A DNA stretch of 26,494 nucleotides from the NCBI GenBank assembly GCA_905479615.1, contig CAJQNH010000017.1:1-26494 (forward strand), in the 5' to 3' direction. Both the position numbers and the translations under genes were made by a program. The stretch comes from an uncultured Eudoraea sp. (GTDB lineage Bacteria; Bacteroidota; Bacteroidia; Flavobacteriales; Flavobacteriaceae). The notes under the pieces were generated by a model. It saw only the letters and a list, made by a program, of their open reading frames with translations. It had not been told where the DNA came from and made no database searches. Positions 8,298 through 15,597 of this stretch are shown piece by piece (position 1 is the stretch's first letter; each line of letters begins with the position of its first letter).

Positions 8298-9041
8298 ATG
8301 AAGCGTATACTAACCTGCCTTTTTTTTCTAGCTATTATTGTTAGCTGTCAGGACAGCGGTAATATTACTTTTGAAGCCTTAACTCTGGCGAATACTAAAT
8401 GTAAGGAATGCCCGGAAGTTTATATTGAAGTCCCGAATGCTGTGAGTAATGGCAAACTGGCCAAATCCATTAATCGCACTTTACAGGAAGAAGTTATTTC
8501 TAAATTAACTTTTGATGATGAAATTAATGCAGAAACTATTGAGGAAGCTATTGAGTCGTTTACAAATGGTTATTTTGAATTAAAAAAGATCTATCCTGAT
8601 GAAACTATTGGATGGCAGGCAAAAATAAATGGGATGGTTACGTATGAAGATAATGAATTCCTAACTATTGAACTACAGTCTTATTTGTTTACTGGTGGTG
8701 CCCATGGCTATGGATCAACAAATTTTTTAAACTTTAGTAAAAAAAGAGGGAAGGAAATGGATGATTGGGAGCTATTTGAGGATAAGGAAGGTTTTGAACG
8801 GTACGCTGAAGCCCAATTTAGATTACAGCAGGATATTCCGGTAAATAAGCCCATCAACAGTACGGGCTTTATGTTTGAGAAAGATCATTTTTATTTGCCC
8901 GAAAATATTGGTTTTACTGAGAAAGGGCTCAAATTATTGTACAATCAATATGAAGTGGCCTCCTATGCCGATGGTCCAATAGAACTCACTCTTCCTTATA
9001 AGGACATCCAAAAATTTTTATCGGGAAACATCAAAACCTAG
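8298..9041 (+). CDS. DUF4163/DUF3298 (RsiV-like) lipoprotein
   Basis: A 247-residue exported lipoprotein: a basic start MKRILTC, a hydrophobic stretch, and the lipobox IIVSC with Cys17 as the lipid site. The mature part has the layout of DUF4163 followed by DUF3298, with IGWQAKINGMVTYEDNEFLTIELQSYLFTGGAHG split across the two halves and FYLPENIGFTEKGLKLLYNQYEVASYADGP near the end. This fold occurs in the extracytoplasmic region of the B. subtilis anti-sigma factor RsiV, which binds lysozyme, but here there is no cytoplasmic anti-sigma part and no sigma gene nearby, so that role is not implied. Function unknown. The last 4 bp overlap the end of the convergent DinB-like gene. Confidence 0.82.
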   Translation: MKRILTCLFFLAIIVSCQDSGNITFEALTLANTKCKECPEVYIEVPNAVSNGKLAKSINRTLQEEVISKLTFDDEINAETIEEAIESFTNGYFELKKIYPDETIGWQAKINGMVTYEDNEFLTIELQSYLFTGGAHGYGSTNFLNFSKKRGKEMDDWELFEDKEGFERYAEAQFRLQQDIPVNKPINSTGFMFEKDHFYLPENIGFTEKGLKLLYNQYEVASYADGPIELTLPYKDIQKFLSGNIKT

Positions 9042-9511
9042 AACGCCCCTTCTTTTAGCAGAATTTTTTCCAAAGAAAGTATAACCCCAAGGTGCAAGCC
9101 TTCATGATATAGATTAAAAGCCAAAGCGTCTTCAACATTGCGCAATATCACCTTGGTACTGGTCTTATATTCATTGTACTCTTTGAATACACCATTTTCA
9201 TAATCCTCCTGAGCCCATTCTGCCGTGGAAAGCAAAAAAGCAGCAATATGATCTATCTCTTCATCTGCAGGACTAATATCGGGCAAGGTCCCTTTTCTGA
9301 ATTTTCGAACTAGAGAATCGTCAATACGCGCAGGGAGATTGCTAAATTTGTAAACAAGTATTTGTTGGGTCGCAACAACATGAGCTATATTCCACCAAAT
9401 ATTATTGCGATAGCCTTCCGGAATTTTAAATAGAAGTTCAGGAGGAGTTCGTTTTAATATTTTGTATAGTATCTTCCTGTTTTGAATTGTAATGTCAAAT
9501 ATTTTTTCCAA
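9038..9511 (-). CDS. DinB-like (YfiT-type) putative metal-binding protein
   Basis: A 157-residue four-helix protein of the DinB/YfiT superfamily. The likely metal-ligand histidines are visible: one in NIWWNIAHVVATQQ (helix 2) and the pair in FNLYHEGLHLGVIL near the C-terminus. Members bind a divalent metal, and some are thiol-dependent transferases; the substrate here is unknown. No ATG is available near the start. The start is TTG, giving MEKIFDITIQN; the frame is closed by a TAA six codons further upstream. The gene is convergent with the lipoprotein gene and divergent from the ArsC-like gene. Confidence 0.8.
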   Translation of the reverse strand: MEKIFDITIQNRKILYKILKRTPPELLFKIPEGYRNNIWWNIAHVVATQQILVYKFSNLPARIDDSLVRKFRKGTLPDISPADEEIDHIAAFLLSTAEWAQEDYENGVFKEYNEYKTSTKVILRNVEDALAFNLYHEGLHLGVILSLEKILLKEGAF

Positions 9512-9566
9512 TACGTGCTTATTTTGCGATTAGTAACAAGGCCTTAACAAATATTAAAAATAGCAT

Positions 9567-9622
9567 ATTCAATTAAAAATAATTAGTGATAGTTATTATA
9601 ATTTTGAATTCAATTAAAAATA
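9567..9622. repeat. Two 15-bp direct repeats flanking the ArsC-like gene's promoter
   Basis: ATTCAATTAAAAATA occurs at 9567-9581 and again, without mismatch, at 9608-9622. The copies are 41 bp apart start to start, close to four helical turns. The -7 element at 9599-9606 lies between them and the second copy covers the expected transcription start. This layout fits a looping or cooperative operator, though both copies are AT-rich and a simple duplication is possible. Confidence 0.5.
9599..9606 (+). promoter_or_regulatory. -7 promoter element of the ArsC-like/EamA pair
   Basis: TAATTTTG matches TAnnTTTG perfectly and sits 19 bp ahead of the ArsC-like ATG. No clear -33 TTG is present, which together with the flanking repeats suggests regulated use. 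Confidence 0.5.
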
Positions 9623-9625
9623 GTC

Positions 9626-9979
9626 ATGAAGAAAATTTATTATTTAAGTAGTTGTGATACCTGCAAGCGTATTTTAAATGAACTAAAACCTCTTGTAAAT
9701 ATTGAGCTACAGGATATTAAATCAGATCCAATTACCCCTGAGCAACTGACAGGAATGCGAAATTTAGCAGGTAGTTACGAAGCCTTGTTTAGCAAAAGAG
9801 CTCGTCTATTTAGTGAACGCCAATTAAAAGACAAGCAACTTGAAGAAAAGGACTATGAGGCGTTGATATTGGAGCATTACACATTCTTAAAAAGACCTGT
9901 TATTTTGGTTAACGATCAAATATTTATTGGGAATAGTGAAAAAGTGATTTCTGCTGCCCAAGAAACTATTCATTCTTGA
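9626..9979 (+). CDS. ArsC/Spx-family thioredoxin-fold protein
   Basis: A 117-residue thioredoxin-fold protein of the ArsC/Spx/YffB superfamily. It begins MKKIYYLSSCDTCKR, so both cysteines of a CxxC pair are present (Cys10, Cys13), unlike classical plasmid ArsC, which has a single N-terminal catalytic cysteine. The conserved Arg-Pro turn occurs in LKRPVILVNDQIFIGN (Arg90-Pro91). True arsenate reduction is therefore uncertain; a redox or glutaredoxin-dependent role is equally likely, and no ars operon genes (ArsR, ArsB, Acr3) are nearby. The stop overlaps the start of the EamA permease gene in TTGA, so the two are translationally coupled. Confidence 0.85.
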   Translation: MKKIYYLSSCDTCKRILNELKPLVNIELQDIKSDPITPEQLTGMRNLAGSYEALFSKRARLFSERQLKDKQLEEKDYEALILEHYTFLKRPVILVNDQIFIGNSEKVISAAQETIHS

Positions 9980-10878
9980 GTAAGCGAACTCTCGCCATAT
10001 TAGCCGCCCTGGGCGCCACAACAATTTATGGATTAAACCATACTATTGCTAAAGGTGTGATGCCTACGTATATTACACCTTTCGGTTTTATAATGCTTAG
10101 GGTATTAGGAGCCTCCATTTTGTTTTGGAGTATTTCCTTTTTGGGGCCAAAAGAAAAAATTGAACGGAAGGACTGGGGTCGTGTAATGTTGTGTTCACTC
10201 TTTGGCATGGCGATTAATATGCTGGCATTTTTTAAAGGTTTGGATTTATCCACTCCTATAAACAGTGCTGTTCTTGTAACTACCACCCCAATAATAGTCG
10301 TTATATTATCTTTTTTTCTAATTAAAGAAAAAATTAGAGCACTAAAAATAGTCGGTATAGTGATTGGTCTTACAGGAGCCCTTTTTCTTGTTCTTTATGG
10401 TAATGAAATTAGACAAGACGCATCAAATATTCCTTTAGGCAATACCCTCTTTTTGCTGAATTCTTTATTTTTTGGGCTATATCTCATTCTTGTAAAGAAA
10501 TTGCTTGAAAAATACCATCCCATTACACTTTTAAAGTGGATGTTCCTGATTGGTATCTTTTATAATTTACCCGTTGCTCTTCCGGAATTTTTAGAAGTTT
10601 CATGGTCAACCCTGCCATTTGAAGCCATCTGGAAAATGGCATTTGTAGTGATAGGAACAACTTTTTGCGCTTATTTGTTTAATGTATTTGCATTAACTCA
10701 ATTAAAAGCATCTACAGTAAGTGCATTTGTATATGTACAACCTGTAATTGGTATACTTTTTGCCGTACTAAGTGGCAGAGACAAACTCACCACCGTTAAA
10801 ATAGCTGCAGCATGTCTGGTTTTGTTAGGAGTTTACCTGGTAAGCAAAAAGCCAAAACCAGGGAAAATCACCAATTAA
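9976..10878 (+). CDS. EamA/DMT-superfamily permease
   Basis: A 300-residue inner-membrane protein of the drug/metabolite transporter superfamily. It has ten predicted membrane helices formed by two EamA repeats; the first repeat holds TIYGLNHTIAKGVMPTYITPF and the second NSLFFGLYLILVKKLLEKYHP. The C-terminus SKKPKPGK is basic and probably cytoplasmic. The substrate is not predictable; relatives export amino acids or metabolites. The start codon is TTG inside a TTGA overlap with the preceding stop; no ATG comes before MPTYITP, which would delete the first helix, so TTG is right. It forms a pair with the ArsC-like gene. A weak hairpin follows. Confidence 0.87.
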   Translation: MSKRTLAILAALGATTIYGLNHTIAKGVMPTYITPFGFIMLRVLGASILFWSISFLGPKEKIERKDWGRVMLCSLFGMAINMLAFFKGLDLSTPINSAVLVTTTPIIVVILSFFLIKEKIRALKIVGIVIGLTGALFLVLYGNEIRQDASNIPLGNTLFLLNSLFFGLYLILVKKLLEKYHPITLLKWMFLIGIFYNLPVALPEFLEVSWSTLPFEAIWKMAFVVIGTTFCAYLFNVFALTQLKASTVSAFVYVQPVIGILFAVLSGRDKLTTVKIAAACLVLLGVYLVSKKPKPGKITN

Positions 10879-10885
10879 ATAGTTG

Positions 10886-10910
10886 TATCCTTTGTATTTA
10901 TAGGATATTT
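10886..10910 (+). terminator. Weak hairpin after EamA gene
   Basis: TATCCT and AGGATA form a 6-bp stem around a 10-nt loop, followed by TTT only. It begins 8 nt after the EamA stop. The stem is short and AT-rich and the U-tract is poor, so this is a tentative terminator. Confidence 0.3.
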
Positions 10911-11176
10911 ATACCCAGCTTATTTTTTCTTTAATTCTTTGAACTTTTTTAATCATGAATGACCATAGCTCAGACACTTAATATTATGACGAGGATATTA
11001 TACAAAATGCTTTTTAACAATCAAATGACTCCTAAGAATTTCACAATCCATTAGAAATAAAAATATATTGCTTTACGACGGATGCATAAGAGTCTTAAAA
11101 AAATAAATGGTTTGATATCCCCGGGCTTGCATTGACTAAGAATTTATACCTATTTTTAAGATCACAAAATATAACT
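10911..11176. other. Intergenic stretch with no recognised gene
   Basis: The stretch between the weak hairpin and the nitronate monooxygenase start is AT-rich and holds no coding sequence I can support. Short ATG-initiated frames exist (for example 31 codons from 10959) but lack a promoter element or recognisable content. No perfect TAnnTTTG element was seen ahead of the downstream gene, although a TTG at 11132-11134 and the AT-rich run after it could be a diverged promoter. Confidence 0.4.
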
Positions 11177-12151
11177 ATGGCTAACAAACCCTCATTTATT
11201 AAAGAGCTTTCTTTACCTGCTATCGCTGCCCCCATGTTTCTAATCTCTGGTCCTCAATTGGTCATTGAATGTTGCAAAAATGGAATTATAGGAACTTTTC
11301 CTGCCCTTAACCAACGGACAAGTGACGGATTTGAAGAATGGTTAATTCAAATAAAATCCGAATTAGATGCTTATGAAGAAAAAACGGGAGTTAAAGCGGC
11401 GCCATTTGGTGTAAACCTGATTGTTCATCCTACAAACCCAAGACTGGAAGCAGATCTGAAACTATGCATTAAACATAAAGTTCCTATAATTATTACCTCT
11501 TTGGGAGCAGTGTCGCAAGTAGTTGATGCCGTGCACAGTTACGGCGGGTTAGTTTTTCACGATATAATCAAAAAAAGGCATGCAGAAAAGGCGGCTTCAG
11601 CCGGCGTAGATGGGCTAATATTAGTTGCTGCAGGGGCAGGGGGTCATGCAGGTACGATTAATCCTATGACCCTTGTGGCAGAAATTAAAAAGTTCTACGA
11701 CAAAACCATTATCCTTTCTGGTTGCATAAGTACCGGCAGGGATATTGCTTCGGCCTTACAAATGGGCGCAGATCTGGCTTATATGGGCACCAGATTTATT
11801 AACACTCTTGAAAGCAAAGCCCCGGAGGAATACCGGCAGATGATCATAAAGGCAGGGGCCAGTGATATAACCTACACTGCGGCCATATCTGGCGTACATG
11901 CTAATTTTCTGGGAGCCAGTCTTGCAGCAGCCGGAATTACAGAAGAAGATTTAAAAAAGGATGTTAAAGTTGACTTTGGAAAGGAATTAGATACGGAAGC
12001 TAAAGCTTGGAAGACAATTTGGTCTGCAGGTCAGGGAGTAGCTACTGTAGAAAATGTGCTTACTGTTGCAGAGCTTGTAAAAAATCTTAAATCTGAATTT
12101 AAAGCGGCAATTGAAGAACAAATTGCATTCTTAGATATTTATTCAAAGTAA
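11177..12151 (+). CDS. Nitronate monooxygenase-like FMN oxidoreductase
   Basis: A 324-residue TIM-barrel flavoprotein of the 2-nitropropane dioxygenase/nitronate monooxygenase family, which oxidises alkyl nitronates with FMN and O2. The FMN phosphate-binding region reads VAAGAGGHAGTINPMTLVAEI and the later strand ADLAYMGTRFI; an N-terminal SLPAIAAPMFLISGPQLV matches the family start. Many members have unknown physiological substrates, so the name gives the family only. A frame-open TTG lies 15 codons upstream, but the ATG giving MANKPSFIKEL is preferred because the added residues look non-conserved. It is the first gene of a four-gene run; the bestrophin gene starts 24 bp after it. Confidence 0.88.
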   Translation: MANKPSFIKELSLPAIAAPMFLISGPQLVIECCKNGIIGTFPALNQRTSDGFEEWLIQIKSELDAYEEKTGVKAAPFGVNLIVHPTNPRLEADLKLCIKHKVPIIITSLGAVSQVVDAVHSYGGLVFHDIIKKRHAEKAASAGVDGLILVAAGAGGHAGTINPMTLVAEIKKFYDKTIILSGCISTGRDIASALQMGADLAYMGTRFINTLESKAPEEYRQMIIKAGASDITYTAAISGVHANFLGASLAAAGITEEDLKKDVKVDFGKELDTEAKAWKTIWSAGQGVATVENVLTVAELVKNLKSEFKAAIEEQIAFLDIYSK

Positions 12152-12175
12152 GAATTAAAAAATTAGCATCGATAT

Positions 12176-13192
12176 ATGTATGTAAAAAGAAATATTGGCT
12201 GGGGGGTTATTCTAAGATATGCATGGAAAAACCTTATCTTTTTTAGCTTATATGCAAGCTTCATTTTTTTTGTATATCATTTTCTAGGATGGAATTTTAT
12301 AGATATCCCGTTTCAACCAATAAGTGTTATTGGTATTGCTGTTGCATTTTATATTGGATTCAAGAATTCTCAAAGCTATGATCGTTTTTGGGAAGGTCGA
12401 AAAATTTGGGGTGGTATAGTAAATTACAGCAGAACCTGGAGTATTCAGGTATTAAGTTTTGTACGCACTGAGGATAAGGCATTCGACAAAAAGATGCAAG
12501 CACAATTAATTTATAGACATATTGGATGGATAAACGCACTTAGGGTGCAACTCAGGCAACCAAAACCATGGTCCTTAAAAGAGGATAGATCAGTTGAAAG
12601 AATGTTTGAAAAGCATGGAGAGCGAAACCCATCTTGTAATGAGGCTTTTAAATACGTTAATAAAAAAGAGTTTATTGACCTTAAAAAAAGGATAAACCCG
12701 GCCACACATTTGGTTAAAAACCAGGCCATGGATATTGTTGCTCTAAAAGAAAAAGATGTTATTGATGGTTTCCAGGAAGATCAGATGCAATCTGTTTTAG
12801 AAGAACTCTATAATCTTCAGGGTAAAAGTGAACGAATAAAAAACACTCCTTTTCCGAGACAATACGGCTATTTTTCAAGGGTTTTTACCTGGATATTTAT
12901 ATTGGTTTTACCTTTTGGCCTACTCGACGTATTTGAGGATGACACCTTAATGTCATTTGATTCTATGAAAGCCTGGTACGTATTTTTGATGATTCCGTTT
13001 TCAGTTCTAATCTCATGGATATTTATTACAATGGAGAAAGTGGGGGATAATAGTGAAGATCCCTTTGAAGGCCGAATAAATGATGTCCCTATGAGCGCCT
13101 TATGCCGAACAATTGAAATTGATTTGCGTGATATGCTGGATGAAGATAACCTTCCCGATCCAGTTAAACCTAAAGACCATGTACTTTACTAA
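12176..13192 (+). CDS. Bestrophin-family (UPF0187) channel-like membrane protein
   Basis: A 338-residue membrane protein of the bestrophin/UPF0187 family, whose characterised bacterial members form pentameric ion channels. The signature AFYIGFKNSQSYDRFWEGRK is followed by IWGGIVNYSRTW; hydrophobic segments lie near residues 20-40, 48-62, 230-250 and 265-285. The C-terminal part DPFEGRINDVPMSALCRTIEID is also typical of the bacterial family. Ion selectivity cannot be deduced. The start ATG gives MYVKRNIGWG. The stop overlaps the next ATG by one base (TAATG), so it is coupled to the hydrolase gene. Confidence 0.9.
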   Translation: MYVKRNIGWGVILRYAWKNLIFFSLYASFIFFVYHFLGWNFIDIPFQPISVIGIAVAFYIGFKNSQSYDRFWEGRKIWGGIVNYSRTWSIQVLSFVRTEDKAFDKKMQAQLIYRHIGWINALRVQLRQPKPWSLKEDRSVERMFEKHGERNPSCNEAFKYVNKKEFIDLKKRINPATHLVKNQAMDIVALKEKDVIDGFQEDQMQSVLEELYNLQGKSERIKNTPFPRQYGYFSRVFTWIFILVLPFGLLDVFEDDTLMSFDSMKAWYVFLMIPFSVLISWIFITMEKVGDNSEDPFEGRINDVPMSALCRTIEIDLRDMLDEDNLPDPVKPKDHVLY

Positions 13193-14151
13193 TGCCATTG
13201 GTTAAATCTGATTACAACCCTCCCATCCCCTTTAAAAATGGTCATATATCTACTATTTATTCCGGATTAATTAGAAAGGTTACCAACCTTAACCAAAAAA
13301 GGGAGCGTCTGGAACTTGAGGATGGAGACTTTATAGACCTTGACTGGAGTTTTTCTGTTACGCCCAGTAATATTGTGGTACTTCTTTTACATGGTCTTGA
13401 AGGACATGGGCAGCGCCCATATATAACCGGAAGCGCCAAGCATTTTAATTCCAATGGGCTAGATAGTTGTGCGGTTAATTTCAGAGGATGCAGCGGAGAA
13501 ACCAATCGTTTATTCAGGTCCTATCATTCCGGAGCTACAGAAGATCTCAAGGAGGTAATACAACATATCATTTCTACCCGGAAATATAGCAGTATTTATA
13601 TTAAAGGATTCAGCCTAGGAGGAAATCTAACGCTAAAATATCTGGGTGAAGGAGCTGTGGCCAGTCAAATAAAAGGGGCTGTAACCGTATCCGTGCCGTG
13701 TAGTTTGCACGATTCTCTAATTCAATTGCTAAAACTTAAAAATACACTTTATGCCAGAAGGTTTAAAAAGCATCTCGTGGAGAAATTGTATTTAAAACGG
13801 CAGAAATTCCCAGAATTAATATCCATAGAAGAAATAAACAACATTGGGAACCTAAAAGATTTTGATGATATTTATACCAGCAAGGCTCATGGATTCAAAG
13901 ATGCCTTGGATTATTATGCACAATGCAGCAGTCTTCAGTTTTTACACCGGATAAAAATCCCTACTCTGATTATCAATGCTCAGGACGATTCTTTCTTAGG
14001 TAAGGATTGCTACCCTATAAAAGAAGCAAAAAATAACCCACTACTTTTTCTTGATACTCCCAAGCATGGTGGTCATGTAGGGTTCTTTGGTCCACAAAAC
14101 GTATCCTATTCTGAAAAAATTGGCTTAAAATTTATAAAGGAATTCTTTTGA
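13192..14151 (+). CDS. YheT-type alpha/beta hydrolase
   Basis: A 319-residue alpha/beta hydrolase of the YheT (UPF0017) family. The nucleophile elbow is GFSLGGN with Ser141; the probable acid is in NAQDDSFLG (Asp265/266) and the histidine in KHGGHVGFFG (His292 or His295). LLHGLEGHGQRPYITG supplies the oxyanion region, and NFRGCSGETNRLFRSYHSG is a family hallmark. Substrates are unknown, probably esters or lipids. It lacks a signal peptide, so it should be cytoplasmic. The start overlaps the bestrophin stop; the following cytochrome gene starts 41 bp after its stop if the ATG is used. Confidence 0.9.
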   Translation: MPLVKSDYNPPIPFKNGHISTIYSGLIRKVTNLNQKRERLELEDGDFIDLDWSFSVTPSNIVVLLLHGLEGHGQRPYITGSAKHFNSNGLDSCAVNFRGCSGETNRLFRSYHSGATEDLKEVIQHIISTRKYSSIYIKGFSLGGNLTLKYLGEGAVASQIKGAVTVSVPCSLHDSLIQLLKLKNTLYARRFKKHLVEKLYLKRQKFPELISIEEINNIGNLKDFDDIYTSKAHGFKDALDYYAQCSSLQFLHRIKIPTLIINAQDDSFLGKDCYPIKEAKNNPLLFLDTPKHGGHVGFFGPQNVSYSEKIGLKFIKEFF

Positions 14152-14192
14152 TCCGAGCTATTTCATATATTAGTACTTCAAATTTAAAAAAC

Positions 14193-14675
14193 ATGCGAAA
14201 TATAATTGCCATAATTGGAATTTCCGCACTGCTAGTATGCTGCGGCGAAAAAAAAGAAGAGAAAAAAGAAGGAGGGTTTGAAATGAACCGTGCCAAAAAG
14301 GAGGTGAAAGTTGAAACTATATCTGAAACTGTACCGGTTGATATGAATAACAAAGGAGTTGGACCTATAACCTCCGTAGAATTTGCAGCAGAAATAGATT
14401 CTGAATTAGCTGCCGCAGGTGAAGCAAAATACAGCACTATTTGTACAGCTTGCCATATGGCTAACCAACGTATGATAGGACCTGCCTTGGCTGGCATTTA
14501 TGAACGCAGAAGTCCGGAATGGGTTATGAATATGATCCTAAACCCGGATGTTATGCTTAAAGAAGACCCTATTGCTCAAGCCTTATTAAAGGAATACAAC
14601 AATGCCATCATGCTCAATCAAAATCTAAGTGAAGAAGAAGCAAGGGCTGTTGCAGAGTACTTACGAACCCTTTAA
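14193..14675 (+). CDS. Cytochrome c-type lipoprotein
   Basis: A 160-residue exported monoheme c-type cytochrome. From the chosen ATG the N-terminus is MRNIIAIIGISALLVCC, a lipoprotein signal with Cys16 as the likely lipid site, followed by a charged Glu/Lys linker. One heme site, CTACH (84-88), is followed by GPALAGIYERR and then by NAIMLNQNLSEEEARAVAEYL, where Met140 is a plausible axial ligand; this is the usual class I fold. A TTG overlapping the hydrolase stop (14148) would add 15 residues before the signal peptide and is less likely. It is the last gene of the run and is followed by a strong terminator. Redox partner unknown. Confidence 0.9.
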   Translation: MRNIIAIIGISALLVCCGEKKEEKKEGGFEMNRAKKEVKVETISETVPVDMNNKGVGPITSVEFAAEIDSELAAAGEAKYSTICTACHMANQRMIGPALAGIYERRSPEWVMNMILNPDVMLKEDPIAQALLKEYNNAIMLNQNLSEEEARAVAEYLRTL

Positions 14676-14696
14676 AACTGCATCAAGAATCTTATT

Positions 14697-14746
14697 AAGT
14701 GCTTTTCTCGGTTACTAAATTAACGAGATGAGCACTTTTTCTTTTT
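14697..14746 (+). terminator. Strong intrinsic terminator after cytochrome gene
   Basis: AAGTGCT pairs with AGCACTT at the base of the stem, TCTCG pairs with CGAGA above it with a two-base internal mismatch, and the loop is closed further by TTA/TAA. The stem is followed by TTTCTTTTT. It lies 21 nt after the cytochrome stop and closes the four-gene unit. Confidence 0.85.
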
Positions 14747-14851
14747 AAAGAATTGAATCAATGGAGTGGTATTTACTTTCTCATCGGCATTGAATACTCA
14801 CAGAAATAAGGACTTCCCTCATTCAATCTTTTAAAAGCAATAAGAAAGTTT

Positions 14852-14859
14852 TAGTTTCG
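14852..14859 (+). promoter_or_regulatory. Near-consensus -7 element before SIMPL gene
   Basis: TAGTTTCG differs from TAnnTTTG at one base and sits 18 bp ahead of the ATG, the same position as the perfect elements elsewhere in the window. No clear -33 TTG. Confidence 0.35.
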
Positions 14860-14877
14860 AACAGACAAATTGAAAAT

Positions 14878-15594
14878 ATGAAATATTTAATTCGAGAAAA
14901 AATAGCGTTGAGATTATTGATTGCAATGCTTTTAATAACAAGTATCACAAGTTACGGACAAAGTAAAAACTTTATTGATCAACCGTATTTAGAAACCACT
15001 GCAAGGGTAGATACCTTGGTCATACCAGACCGTATTTATTTGTCAATCCTGATTACAGAAGCCGACACAAAAGGCAAAACTTCGGTTGAAAAATTAGAAA
15101 ACAAAATGGCCGACAAACTAAAAACACTAGGCATTGATATCGAGAAACAACTTACCCTTACTGATTTGGGAAGTAATTTTAAAAAGTACTTCCTAAGGAA
15201 AGTCGATGTTCAAAAAGACAAAGAATATACCTTATTAGTTCATGACGCCTTAACAGCAGGCAAAGTACTAATGGGCCTCGAATCCATCGGAATCTCTAAT
15301 GTAAACCTCACAAAAATGGAATATTCAGGTCTGGAAAAACTCAAAATTAATCTAAGACAGAGAGCTGTGGTTGCGGCAAAAATCCAGGGCGAAGCAATGG
15401 TTGTACCCCTAGATCAAAAGCTTGGACATGCTCTTTTTATTTCTGATCTGAACACAGGAGTACAAAATAGGATGACGGATAGAATGGTTAGGGTGCAAAT
15501 GTCTAAAGAATCAGATGTGGATCAACCCATTGAAATTGAATTTGAAAAAATAAAAATAGAGAGTACTGTGAATGTAAAATTCGCAATACTGTAG
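14878..15594 (+). CDS. SIMPL (DUF541) domain exported protein
   Basis: A 238-residue protein with an N-terminal hydrophobic signal segment (about 10-26, ending near TSYGQSKN) and no lipobox, so it is probably periplasmic or anchored. The remainder fits the SIMPL/DUF541 domain: an N-terminal strand TARVDTLVIPDRIYLSILI, the helix with SVEKLENKMADKLKTLGID, DLGSNFKK, and a central LRQRAVVAAKIQGEAMVVPL that matches the conserved helix of the family. Members are typically envelope proteins of unknown mechanism. It is a single-gene unit between a terminator and the convergent SulP gene, whose stop is only 3 bp away. Confidence 0.8.
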   Translation: MKYLIREKIALRLLIAMLLITSITSYGQSKNFIDQPYLETTARVDTLVIPDRIYLSILITEADTKGKTSVEKLENKMADKLKTLGIDIEKQLTLTDLGSNFKKYFLRKVDVQKDKEYTLLVHDALTAGKVLMGLESIGISNVNLTKMEYSGLEKLKINLRQRAVVAAKIQGEAMVVPLDQKLGHALFISDLNTGVQNRMTDRMVRVQMSKESDVDQPIEIEFEKIKIESTVNVKFAIL

Positions 15595-15597
15595 CAT

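Noticed and set aside
9626..9979. Arsenic resistance locus
   Set aside because: The ArsC-fold protein has a CxxC pair and no ArsR, ArsB, Acr3 or ArsM gene is near, so resistance is not supported.
10955..11030. tRNA-like fragment (CCATAGCTCAG) in the EamA downstream gap
   Set aside because: It resembles a D-arm start only; no T-arm GGTTCGAAT-type motif or acceptor stem partner follows at the right distance.
10959..11054. 31-codon plus-strand frame in the same gap
   Set aside because: Short, no promoter or ribosome signal, no recognisable sequence and no terminator directly after it.
14148..14192. Upstream TTG start for the cytochrome lipoprotein
   Set aside because: It would place 15 non-conserved residues before a complete lipoprotein signal peptide; the ATG at 14193 gives a normal signal.
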